Part shown: positions 36,397-44,257 of the stretch, in pieces
Layout of the letters: each line of letters opens with the position of its first letter
Numbering within the stretch: the first letter of the stretch is position 1
Source of the DNA: Oscillospiraceae bacterium
GTDB lineage: Bacteria > Bacillota > Clostridia > Oscillospirales > Oscillospiraceae
Length of the DNA stretch: 49,232 nt
Assembly: GCA_015068065.1 (NCBI GenBank)
Contig: SVLE01000011.1
Span: 1-49,232, forward strand
Direction: 5' to 3'
Made by a program: the position numbers and the translations under genes
Notes under the pieces: model-generated
Seen by the model: the letters and a program-made list of their open reading frames with translations, nothing else
What the model was told of the DNA's origin: nothing
Databases searched by the model: none

Positions 36397-39063
36397 TTAC
36401 AGTCCCAGCTTGGCGGACACGATGTTGTCCACCGCCGCCAGCGCGTCATCCAGCTTGACCACGTCGGTACCGCCGCCCATGGCGCTGTCCGGCTTACCGC
36501 CGCCCTTGCCGCCGCAGATGGGAGTGACCTCACGAATAATGTCGCCGGCTTTCACGCCCTTGGCTACGGCATCCTTGCCGCAGGTGGCCAGGAATGTGAT
36601 CTTGTCGTCGTTCACCGCAGCCAGCACGGCCACAATGTTGGTCGCCTTGTCACGGAGCATATCACCCATCTGGCGCAGACGGTTGGCATCCGCATCGGCC
36701 ACGGTAGCGGTGAGTACCTTCAGACCGCCCACGTCGTGGGTACCGAAGAGCATCCGCTCGGTCTCGCCGGCGGCCTCCCGGGCCTTGTACTTCTCCACAG
36801 CCTGCTGCAGCTTCTTGATTTCGTTCATAGCTGCCTCGGCCTTTTCCAGAATTTCAGCGGGCTTGGCCTTCAGAGTGGCCGCAGCCTGGAACAGCTTGTG
36901 CTGGTTATCGTTCATGGTATCCAGAGACACCTTGCCGGTAGTTGCCTCGATACGGCGCACGCCAGAAGCCACAGAGAACTCGCTGGTAATGTGGAACACG
37001 CCGGCCTTGGCGGTGTTGTCCAGATGGGTGCCGCCGCAGAACTCCACGCTGTACCCCTCGCCCATGTCAACCACACGCACGGTATCGCCGTACTTCTCGC
37101 CGAACAGGGCAATAGCGCCCTTCTCCTTGGCCTTCTCGATGGGCATTTCCTCTGTGACAATATCGTAACCGGCCAGCACAGCCTCATTGACCATAGCACT
37201 GACCTGTGCCAGCTCCTCGGCAGTCATGGCAGAGAAGTGGGTGAAGTCGAAACGAACGCGGTCGGGCTCCACCAGAGAACCGGCCTGATGGACGTGGTCA
37301 CCCAGCACGGTACGCAGGGCCTTGTCCAGCAGATGGGTGGCGGAGTGGGCGCGCATGATGGCGCGGCGGCGGTCCAGATCGATGGCGGCGCACACGGTGT
37401 CGCCCACCTTGAGCACACCCTCAGACAGCTTGCCGGTGTGCATATATTTTCCACCTTTATTCTTCTGGACATCAGTTACTGTAAAGGACATATCCTTGGC
37501 AGTAATCACACCATGGTCGGCCACCTGACCGCCCATCTCGGCGTAGAAGGGAGACTTATCCAGCACCACGATGGCTTCCACGCCGGGCATCAGTTCCTCG
37601 GCCTGCTCGTTCTCCACCACGACGGCCACGACCTTGGCATCGTCGATGATGGTGTTGTCATAGCCCACAAACTGGGTGGCGGGCACTTCCTTGCCGAACT
37701 CCACGCCGGCCCAGCCCAGATCGCCCAGAGCCTCGCGGGCCTTGCGGGCACGCTGGCGCTGCTCGTCCATCTGCTTATGGAACTCGCCCTCGTCCAGAGT
37801 CATTCCCTGCTCCTCTACCATCTCGATGGTCAGATCAACGGGGAATCCATAGGTGTCATACAGCTTGAAGGCATCGGCGCCGGAGAAGGTAGTCTCACCC
37901 TTGGTCTTGTGCTCGGTGAGCATATCATTAAAGATCTTCAGGCCGCCGTCGATGGTCTTGGCGAAGTTCTCCTCCTCGGTGCGAATGACCTTGGTAATAT
38001 AGTCCTGACGCTCACGCAGCTCAGGATAGTGGCCCTCGTTCTCGTGGACCACGGTATCACACACCTTGTACAGGAAAGGCTCATTCACGCCCAGCAACTT
38101 ACCGTGACGGGCAGCGCGGCGCAGCAGACGGCGCAGCACGTAGCCACGGCCCTCGTTGGAGGGCAGAACGCCATCGCAAATCATAAAGGAAGAGGAACGG
38201 ATATGATCGGTGATGACGCGCAGGGACACGTCCTTGGCAGCAGTCTCACCATAATGGGCACCGGTGATCTCGGACACCTTGTTGGTGATGTTCATCACAG
38301 TATCCACATCGAACAGGGAGGGCACTTCCTGGCACACGCAGGCCAGACGCTCCAGACCCATGCCAGTGTCGATATTCTTCTGCTTCAGCTCTTCGTAGTG
38401 GCCCTCGCCGTCACTGTTGAACTGGGAGAACACGTTGTTCCAGACCTCAATGTAGCGGTCACAATCACAGCCAACCGTGCAGTCGGGGCTGCCGCAGCCG
38501 TACTTTTCACCGCGGTCATAGTAGATCTCGGAGCAGGGACCGCAGGGGCCGGAGCCGTGCTCCCAGAAGTTGTCGGCCTTGCCGAAACGGAAAATGTGGT
38601 CTGCGGGAACGCCGATTTCCTTGTGCCAGATATCAAAGGCCTCATCGTCGGCAGGAGTGGTCTCGTTACCCTCGAACACAGATGGGTACAGACGATTGGG
38701 ATCCAGACCCACCCACTCAGGAGAGGTCAGGAATTCCCAGGACCAGTGGATGGCTTCCCGCTTAAAGTAGTCACCAAAAGAGAAGTTGCCCAGCATCTCG
38801 AAATAGGTGCCATGGCGGGCGGTCTTGCCGATGTTCTCAATGTCGCCGGTACGGATGCACTTCTGGCAGGTGCACACCCGGGTGCGGGGGGGCTCCTGCT
38901 CACCGGTGAAGAAGGGCTTCATGGGAGCCATGCCGCTGTTGATAAGCAGCAGGGAGGCATCGTTCTGAGGAATCAGGGAAAAGCTGGGCAGGCGCAGATG
39001 GCCTTTGCTCTCAAAAAAAGACAGGAACATCTCGCGCAGTTCGTTTACTCCGTATTTTTTCAT
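36397..39063 (-). CDS. alaS: Alanyl-tRNA synthetase
   Basis: 888 aa class II synthetase. N-terminal aminoacylation domain (RLPSFSLIPQNDASLLLINSGMAPMKP, FFTGEQEPP), tRNA-recognition middle, editing domain with HSATHLLDKALR and CGGTHL (zinc ligands that clear Ser/Gly-tRNAAla) and C-terminal coiled coil plus DHHA1 domain ending in GGGKGGGKPDSAMGGGTD. I use ATG at 39063 with GGAGG eight bases upstream; a TTG at 39078 lies within that ribosome site. Controlled by the Ala-specific T-box through the upstream lipoprotein gene, 27 bases away. Confidence 0.98.
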   Translation of the reverse strand: MKKYGVNELREMFLSFFESKGHLRLPSFSLIPQNDASLLLINSGMAPMKPFFTGEQEPPRTRVCTCQKCIRTGDIENIGKTARHGTYFEMLGNFSFGDYFKREAIHWSWEFLTSPEWVGLDPNRLYPSVFEGNETTPADDEAFDIWHKEIGVPADHIFRFGKADNFWEHGSGPCGPCSEIYYDRGEKYGCGSPDCTVGCDCDRYIEVWNNVFSQFNSDGEGHYEELKQKNIDTGMGLERLACVCQEVPSLFDVDTVMNITNKVSEITGAHYGETAAKDVSLRVITDHIRSSSFMICDGVLPSNEGRGYVLRRLLRRAARHGKLLGVNEPFLYKVCDTVVHENEGHYPELRERQDYITKVIRTEEENFAKTIDGGLKIFNDMLTEHKTKGETTFSGADAFKLYDTYGFPVDLTIEMVEEQGMTLDEGEFHKQMDEQRQRARKAREALGDLGWAGVEFGKEVPATQFVGYDNTIIDDAKVVAVVVENEQAEELMPGVEAIVVLDKSPFYAEMGGQVADHGVITAKDMSFTVTDVQKNKGGKYMHTGKLSEGVLKVGDTVCAAIDLDRRRAIMRAHSATHLLDKALRTVLGDHVHQAGSLVEPDRVRFDFTHFSAMTAEELAQVSAMVNEAVLAGYDIVTEEMPIEKAKEKGAIALFGEKYGDTVRVVDMGEGYSVEFCGGTHLDNTAKAGVFHITSEFSVASGVRRIEATTGKVSLDTMNDNQHKLFQAAATLKAKPAEILEKAEAAMNEIKKLQQAVEKYKAREAAGETERMLFGTHDVGGLKVLTATVADADANRLRQMGDMLRDKATNIVAVLAAVNDDKITFLATCGKDAVAKGVKAGDIIREVTPICGGKGGGKPDSAMGGGTDVVKLDDALAAVDNIVSAKLGL

Positions 39064-39090
39064 TGGTCTCTCCTCCAAATTTTTTCTCTT

Positions 39091-39534
39091 TTACTGCCGA
39101 GCAATACTCAGCCCGATCAGGTTCATGTCAACATCAAAAGCAAAGCCAAAGGCCACTTTTTCTTTTTCATACTTGCAGTGGAACACCGCCACACCGTGGG
39201 GCTCCGCCTCCGGTTCCGTAACACCTTCTGCCTGGGCGTTGCCTACCTCTACAAACTTACCCAGCTCTTCGGGCACGATGTGCTCGTCCACCAACTGCTT
39301 GATCACATCCACGGTGATTTCCTTATCCTTTTGGCTGCGGATATCCTCGCGGAAGCGGGCAAGGACCAGCTCGTACTCCCCTGCCAGCAGTTCGTCCATA
39401 ACCTCCTGCCCTTCGGCAATGACCGTCTCCTTGTCCATCCCCTCAGGGAGAGGTGCAGGGCCGGTACAGCCTGTGAGCAGCAGGCTCATGGCAAGGATCA
39501 GGCAGCCCAGACTCAATACTCGTTTCATCTTCAT
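39091..39534 (-). CDS. DUF3887-like lipoprotein
   Basis: 147 aa. Lipoprotein signal: KRVLSLGCLILAMSLLLTGC with the lipidated Cys at residue 23. The mature part (EGQEVMDELLAGEYELVLARF, VDVIKQLVDEHIVPEELGKFVEVG, VAFGFAFDVDMNLIGLSIAR) resembles DUF3887, small NTF2-like secreted domains of unknown function. Start at 39534, with GGAGG six bases upstream. It is the first gene after the T-box terminator, so its expression should rise when tRNA-Ala is uncharged. Confidence 0.75.
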   Translation of the reverse strand: MKMKRVLSLGCLILAMSLLLTGCTGPAPLPEGMDKETVIAEGQEVMDELLAGEYELVLARFREDIRSQKDKEITVDVIKQLVDEHIVPEELGKFVEVGNAQAEGVTEPEAEPHGVAVFHCKYEKEKVAFGFAFDVDMNLIGLSIARQ

Positions 39535-39554
39535 ATTCAACCTCCTTGATCATT

Positions 39555-39793
39555 AAAAAACGCCCCCGACCTTCCGGTCAGGGGCGAAAATCACTTTTCA
39601 CGGTACCACCCTGATTTTAAAATTTGCTGTGCAAATTTTAAATCTTAAGTCATCCGCTAACGGGGATGAAGCGTTCCGCTCCTCGCGGACCGTTCAGGAA
39701 TGGCCTGCACAGACGAACGCGAGGGCTTTCACTCTCCCCTCTCGCTAAAGCGCCGGTAGCTGTGCTTTGTTCCGTCACAACGTTTCCTCTGGT
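39555..39793 (-). promoter_or_regulatory. T-box riboswitch, alanine-specific
   Basis: The conserved T-box sequence AGGGTGGTACCGTG is at 39599-39612 (minus). Stem I pairs GCACAG with CTGTGC, and the specifier loop 3' strand AGGCCA flanked by GGAA/TTCC gives GCC (39702-39704), an Ala codon followed by A. The TGGT of the bulge fits a tRNA with discriminator A, as tRNA-Ala has. The terminator is the 11-bp stem CGCCCCTGACC/GGTCGGGGGCG (39561-39586) with six T. Uncharged tRNA-Ala should stabilise the antiterminator and allow the lipoprotein-alaS-HIT genes to be made. Confidence 0.93.
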
Positions 39794-39821
39794 ATTCTAT
39801 CATATTTCCCCCGCTTGTCAA
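39794..39821 (-). promoter_or_regulatory. Promoter of the T-box operon
   Basis: On the minus strand TTGACA, 16 bases, TAGAAT with an extended TGA. Confidence 0.8.
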
Positions 39822-39849
39822 CCACTTTTCACTGTAACGAAACCCTTTC

Positions 39850-41067
39850 TTAAAAACGCCGCACAAAGATATCACTGTGCTCCAGAAAATCGTCAACGGA
39901 AGAAAACCCAAGCCGGCGCAGCAGTTCCGGCACATAAGGATTTTCCAGTGGAGTTCGATACGCGGCCATCTGCCCGTATCGTTCCACATTCTCCCTTCCC
40001 AACTGCGGATCCACCAGTACCTTCGGGCCACCCACACAGCCACCCTTGCAGCCCATTCCCTCAAAAAAATTGGCCGTTTGCTCTCCGTTCCGGATGCTCT
40101 GGATCAGGTCGCGGCAAGCCGGTACGCCGTCCGCCTGAACCGCTTTTACCTGAACAGGCCGTTCCGGCCGCAACTGTGCCACCGTAGCGCACACCGCCTC
40201 ACTGACTCCGCCCGTATGGGCATAGATCCGCCCGGCCCGGGACGAGTGATCCCGTTCACTTTCCTCTATCTCCTCAGGCCGGATGTCTGCCGCCCGGAAA
40301 ATGTCCTGCATCTCCTGAAAGGTCAGCACATAGTCCACCGCTCCCGCCACGTCCGGCTCCCGTGCCTCCGCCTTTTTTGCGATACAAGGCCCAATAAAAA
40401 CGGTGAGTGCGTCCGGGTGGAGATGCTTTACCGCCCGGCCTGCCGCAATCATGGGAGATACCGCCCCCGGAACGTGCTGCATCAGTTCCGGGTATTGTTT
40501 TCGGATCATGCCGATCCATACCGGGCAGCAGCAGCTGGTCAGCTGAAAATCCCCCTCGTTGTTTACATTCCGATCAAATTCCAATGCTTCCTTCAGCGTG
40601 AGTATATCCGCAAACAGAGCCACCTCCACCATGCCGTCGAACCCCAGCCTTTGAAAGGCCGTGCGCAGCTTGCCCGGTGTGACATCCGGAGAGAATTGGC
40701 CGTGAAAGGCCGGAGCGATCAGTGCATAAGCGGGGCCTTTTGCCTTCTTCAGTGCATACAGGGTGGGCAGCACGTCCCGTCCGGCGGTCAGATTACCGGA
40801 CTTGCAGGCTTCAATACACGCGCCGCAGCCATTACACAGCTCAGGATCAACGGTCAGTTTTCCCAGCTCATCCTTCACAATTGCCTGAAACAGGCAGGCG
40901 GCCGCACACGCCTCCTCCCCCTCCCCACAGCCGCAATCACGAAGTCGAATGACGGGCGGGTGCTCCTCCGGATGGAGCAAACAGTCCAGATGCCGCCCCT
41001 TCTCCCCCTGTTTCTCTCCCCGCAGGGCACGACCCAACGCATCATAATATGTGTGTTCGAAATCCAT
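39850..41067 (-). CDS. [FeFe]-hydrogenase-like protein with ferredoxin domain
   Basis: 405 aa. Ferredoxin-like N-terminus: CGCGEGEEACAAAC (about 45-58) and CNGCGACIEAC (78-88). The hydrogenase domain has three H-cluster loops: L1 TSCCCPVW (177-184), L2 GPCIAKKAE (226-234), L3 MGCKGGCVGG (338-347). All four cluster cysteines seem present, but L1 has an extra Cys compared with TSCCPxx and L3 has CKGGC for CPGGC. No small subunit, NuoE/F-like partner or HydEFG maturase is nearby. It could be a divergent catalytic (group B-like), sensory, or non-hydrogenase protein. Start at 41067 with AAGGAG seven bases upstream. No clear terminator before the T-box promoter. Confidence 0.82.
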   Translation of the reverse strand: MDFEHTYYDALGRALRGEKQGEKGRHLDCLLHPEEHPPVIRLRDCGCGEGEEACAAACLFQAIVKDELGKLTVDPELCNGCGACIEACKSGNLTAGRDVLPTLYALKKAKGPAYALIAPAFHGQFSPDVTPGKLRTAFQRLGFDGMVEVALFADILTLKEALEFDRNVNNEGDFQLTSCCCPVWIGMIRKQYPELMQHVPGAVSPMIAAGRAVKHLHPDALTVFIGPCIAKKAEAREPDVAGAVDYVLTFQEMQDIFRAADIRPEEIEESERDHSSRAGRIYAHTGGVSEAVCATVAQLRPERPVQVKAVQADGVPACRDLIQSIRNGEQTANFFEGMGCKGGCVGGPKVLVDPQLGRENVERYGQMAAYRTPLENPYVPELLRRLGFSSVDDFLEHSDIFVRRF

Positions 41068-41166
41068 ACCGCCACTCCTTCCTTTTGGATGATTATGTCC
41101 CTTGCTGAAAAAAACAAAACAAAACCCTATAAGCACTTTTTGTCTTTTTACGGCGGGAAATTATGC

Positions 41167-41195
41167 TTGCAAATGGACCACAGGTATGTTAGTAT
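41167..41195 (+). promoter_or_regulatory. Promoter of tRNA-Gly
   Basis: TTGCAA, 17 bases, TAGTAT with an extended TGT, 21 bases before the tRNA 5' end. Confidence 0.65.
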
Positions 41196-41216
41196 TATAC
41201 CCACAAGTTGAAGCAT

Positions 41217-41290
41217 GCAGGATTAGTACATCGGTAGTATGTCGGCTTCCCAAGCCGAAGAGGCGGGTTCGATTCCCGTATCCTGCTCCA
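41217..41290 (+). tRNA. tRNA-Gly (anticodon CCC)
   Basis: 74 bases with encoded CCA. Acceptor GCAGGAT/ATCCTGC, anticodon stem TCGGC/GCCGA, loop TTCCCAA so anticodon CCC, T-arm GCGGGTTCGATTCCCGT, discriminator T. It reads GGG codons. Transcribed alone, divergent from the hydrogenase-like gene. Confidence 0.97.
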
Positions 41291-41293
41291 TCG

Positions 41294-41328
41294 TCGTCGC
41301 GGACTGCATATCGTTCGCGACGATTTTT
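41294..41328 (+). terminator. Terminator of tRNA-Gly
   Basis: 11-bp stem TCGTCGCGGAC/GTTCGCGACGA (one G-U) with five T, four bases after the tRNA CCA. Confidence 0.85.
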
Positions 41329-41343
41329 ATTCTCCCTCATTGC

Positions 41344-41380
41344 AAAAAGGAAGCGGCTGCACAGCAGCCGCTTCCTTTTT
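41344..41380 (-). terminator. Terminator of the MBL-ppaC pair
   Basis: 17-bp stem (AAAAAGGAAGCGGCTGC and its complement, loop ACA), usable on both strands and placed ten bases after the ppaC stop. Confidence 0.88.
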
Positions 41381-41390
41381 GTTTTTGAAA

Positions 41391-43007
41391 TCAGCCCCAC
41401 AGGGCGGACAGGGTGGGGACCACCTGCTTCTTGCGGGACATAATGCCCGGCAGGAACGCACAGTTATCCTCCGGATTTCGAATGTTGAACGCCTGGACAA
41501 TATTGTTCTCGTCACCCAGGAACAGCAGCTGGGTGCCATCCAGCAGCACGTCCGTAATCATCAGCAGAACGGTATCCATCTGCTTACCCCTGCGGATCTC
41601 GGCCATGGCCGCAAGGAACTCATCCTTGCGCTTGAGCAGACGGTCGGAATCCATGCAGGTGATCTGGCTGATGGCCAGGTCGTGACCGGCGATGTGGAAT
41701 TCCTTATAGTCGGTCTTCAGCATGGTCTCTACTGTCTTGTCGTCGCCACAGGCGGCAGCGAAGATATCCTGCCCCAGCTCCTCCAGCGAAACATTGGCAA
41801 TACGGGCCATACGGTTGGCCACGTCAATATCACGCTGTGTACAGGTGGGAGACTTGAACATAACGGTATCGGACACGATGGCCGCGGCCATCAGGCCCGC
41901 CATGGTCTCAGAGGGCATCAAGCCCTTTTCCTGATACATGCCCGCGATGATGGTGGCCGTACTTCCAACCGGTTCGTTACGCATAAAGATGGGATTCTTG
42001 GTCTCGATATCCGCCAGCCGGTGATGGTCCACAATCTCCAGAATTTCCGCCTGCTCCAGTCCGGCCACAGACTGCGCAAACTCGTTGTGATCCACAAGGA
42101 TCACCTGCTTGCGCCGGGGACGAAGCAGATGGAAACGGGACAGCGTGCCCACCACCCGCTCATTCTCGTCCAGAATGGGATAGGCGCGGAACCGGCTTTC
42201 CAGCACAGTGTTGCGTACATCGTCTATGTAGTCTTCCAGGTGGAAGCAGACAAGACCTTCTTTATTGCAGATGCCGCTGATGGGCAGTGCGTTGCAAATC
42301 AAGCGTACGGCTCGGTATGCGTCAAAGGGTGTGGAGATCAGGCAGGACTCCGTCTTCATGTCCAGCAGATCCTGAGCGACCTCCGCCTGACACACAATCA
42401 CACAATTCACGTTCAACTCCATGGCCCGGCGGATCATGTCCGGCTGGTCGCCGCAGACAACAATGCTGTCCTTGTCGGAGAAGATCAGATGCTCCCGCCC
42501 GGTGGGCAGGGCGATGGTTACTTCACCGGAGATCATATCCCGCATCTCGCCGCTCTTGTTCAGAATACGGCCCTCCAGCACAGACAGCAGGTTGTACACG
42601 GGCAGACCCTTCATGTAGGGATCCCGAACAGAGGCGACGTCGTTGCTGGCGATGTCACCGGCAGAGATCATGCCCTGAACGGAGCCGTCCTCCCCGGCAA
42701 CGGGCAGGACCTTGAATCCCTCGTCCTGCATCACCTGCCAGGCACGGCTGACCGTGGCGGCAGGAGACAGGATAGGCGGCGTGTCATAGTCCAGATCCTG
42801 CACCTGCGTGCGCAGGTTATTGAGCAGAGGGGGCGGCTGTGCTCCAAATCGTGCGAGAACCACCTGCGTCTCGTCACTGATCTGACCCAGTCGAGCCGCC
42901 TGATAGCGCCGGTCACCCAGTGCGTTCTTCAGGGCGGCATATGCCATGGCAGATACGATGGAGTCCGTATCCGGATTGCGATGACCTGTGATATAAACAG
43001 TATCCAT
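41391..43007 (-). CDS. ppaC: Manganese-dependent family II inorganic pyrophosphatase with CBS domains
   Basis: 538 aa. DHH-type catalytic core: ITGHRNPDTDSIVSA, VILVDHNE, VDHHRLAD and the C-terminal SRKKQVVP. Between them lie CBS1 (near residues 75-125, AWQVMQDEGFKVLPVAG), a DRTGG-like domain and CBS2 (around 250-300, FRAYPILDENERVVGTL). CBS-PPases are inhibited by AMP/ADP and activated by ATP or diadenosine polyphosphates, tying pyrophosphate to energy state (family knowledge). AGGAGG upstream. Follows the MBL gene by 37 bases. With hppA, the cell has both a pumping and a soluble pyrophosphatase. Confidence 0.96.
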   Translation of the reverse strand: MDTVYITGHRNPDTDSIVSAMAYAALKNALGDRRYQAARLGQISDETQVVLARFGAQPPPLLNNLRTQVQDLDYDTPPILSPAATVSRAWQVMQDEGFKVLPVAGEDGSVQGMISAGDIASNDVASVRDPYMKGLPVYNLLSVLEGRILNKSGEMRDMISGEVTIALPTGREHLIFSDKDSIVVCGDQPDMIRRAMELNVNCVIVCQAEVAQDLLDMKTESCLISTPFDAYRAVRLICNALPISGICNKEGLVCFHLEDYIDDVRNTVLESRFRAYPILDENERVVGTLSRFHLLRPRRKQVILVDHNEFAQSVAGLEQAEILEIVDHHRLADIETKNPIFMRNEPVGSTATIIAGMYQEKGLMPSETMAGLMAAAIVSDTVMFKSPTCTQRDIDVANRMARIANVSLEELGQDIFAAACGDDKTVETMLKTDYKEFHIAGHDLAISQITCMDSDRLLKRKDEFLAAMAEIRRGKQMDTVLLMITDVLLDGTQLLFLGDENNIVQAFNIRNPEDNCAFLPGIMSRKKQVVPTLSALWG

Positions 43008-43044
43008 ATTGAGCCTCCTTTGGCCGGACTTTGTGTGTATCGTG

Positions 43045-43839
43045 TTAAAATATTCCCTTGTTCAGTGCCTGACGCATCGCGGCAACCACTCGCAGGTTGA
43101 CGGTAGGCCGTTTGTCCAGCTCGTTGTACTTTTGCCGAACCGCCGCGTCATCCACATCCGGGTTATTAACTATAATTGACTTGATCTGCTCCAACGGCTC
43201 AATACAGGCATCCAGCGCCCGTTCCACCGCTTCCCTGCCCCGGTAGCAGAAGCCATATGGGTGGTAGTCATGGGCCGTGCAAATGCACTCAACGTCCAGT
43301 TGGCGCACCTTTTCCACTGCCGGCTTATGCAGTTCCGGGAAATAGATCGCGCACGCCCAGTCGGTGGAGCCGAAGATGCCGTACATCTGGAGGCAGTCGC
43401 CGGTGATAAGCGTGTGGGTCTGGGTGTCCAGCAGAGCCATACTGTCGTGGGTGTGTCCGGGAATGGTGACTACACGGAACTGTTCGGCAATGATTTCTCC
43501 ATCTTCGGGCATGTGGAAATCAAAGTCCGCATACTGCTCCCGAAGGTCGGCAGAACGGGAAAGAATACAGGCTTGTGGATAATGCTCCATCACCCACTTT
43601 AAACCGCCGGCATGGTCCCGGTGATTGTGGGAAATGAACACGAAGTTTAACTCTTCCGCCTTAACTCCAATCATTTCAAGCATGGGAACAATCTGTTCTT
43701 CCACGTCCCGCTGCGCGTCTGCCGTGTCAAAGAGTATCGTCCCCTTTGTGCCCTTGAGCACATAAACCGTTGCAAAGATATCCTTGTAGGGGATCTCGAG
43801 CCGCCAGAGTGTATCGCTGATTTGTGTTACACCATTCAT
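43045..43839 (-). CDS. MBL-fold metallo-hydrolase
   Basis: 264 aa. The metal site is FISHNHRDHAGGL (an HxHxDH variant, HNHRDH), followed by IPGHTHDSMALL, LITGDCLQ and CTAHDYHPYG. Fold-level assignment only; glyoxalase-II-like or lactonase activity is possible. The start at 43839 has GGAGG seven bases upstream and the promoter lies just before it; the frame is open to 44043 but crosses that promoter. Confidence 0.87.
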   Translation of the reverse strand: MNGVTQISDTLWRLEIPYKDIFATVYVLKGTKGTILFDTADAQRDVEEQIVPMLEMIGVKAEELNFVFISHNHRDHAGGLKWVMEHYPQACILSRSADLREQYADFDFHMPEDGEIIAEQFRVVTIPGHTHDSMALLDTQTHTLITGDCLQMYGIFGSTDWACAIYFPELHKPAVEKVRQLDVECICTAHDYHPYGFCYRGREAVERALDACIEPLEQIKSIIVNNPDVDDAAVRQKYNELDKRPTVNLRVVAAMRQALNKGIF

Positions 43840-43862
43840 TCCGACTCCTCCTTGTTTTTTTA

Positions 43863-43891
43863 ATTGTAACGTATCTTGAAGAAAAAAACAA
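43863..43891 (-). promoter_or_regulatory. Promoter candidate of the MBL-ppaC pair
   Basis: On the minus strand TTGTTT, 17 bases, TACAAT, 24 bases before the start codon. Confidence 0.6.
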
Positions 43892-44175
43892 CCGTTACTT
43901 ATGTTCCCTGCATAAGTAACGGTCATTTTTCTGATCTTTATTTTCGAAATCAAGTGCCAACCGGGCAGGCTGTAAAGAACTGCTCGGTTGGCATTACACA
44001 CAATTACTTGCCGTTCAGGTTGGTGCCAATCACCTTGGTACATTCCTCAATGGCCATCTTTCGCAACTTTCCGCAAAAAACATTTCCTGTCCCTGTGCCA
44101 ACGGCCTTTCTTTAGAAAGCCGTCTCAAACTACTAAAATGAGACATGTTTTTCAAAAAGTTGTCTGTTCAATGCG
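43891..44175. other. Non-coding gap (43840-44257): two hairpins and a possible gene remnant
   Basis: A perfect 13-bp inverted repeat (43891-43903/43911-43923), followed on the minus strand by TTGTTTTTTT, looks like a terminator reading minus. A second 13-bp stem (one G-U) is at 43956-43968/43980-43992. Just beyond, a minus-strand frame of 35 codons ends at a TAA at 44004; its last 17 codons (MAIEECTKVIGTNLNGK) use the host's preferred codons, but no start or upstream continuation remains. I cannot name the family. The rest of the gap holds the MBL and aminotransferase promoters. Confidence 0.5.
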
Positions 44176-44204
44176 TAGACTGTGCTACTGAATAATGCTA
44201 TGAT
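44176..44204 (+). promoter_or_regulatory. Promoter candidate of the aminotransferase gene
   Basis: TAGACT, 17 bases, TATGAT with an extended TGC, 53 bases before the ATG. Confidence 0.6.
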
Positions 44205-44257
44205 GGCTCCACAAGCAGAAATTCCCTTTTTTCCGATACCTGAAAGGAGATTGTATC

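Noticed and set aside
36085-39549. A 1154-codon open frame on the plus strand opposite alaS and the lipoprotein gene
   Set aside because: It is antisense to alaS, whose motifs are unmistakable. The frame has low-complexity His/Gly/Leu composition typical of the mirror of GC-biased codons and no domain I recognise.
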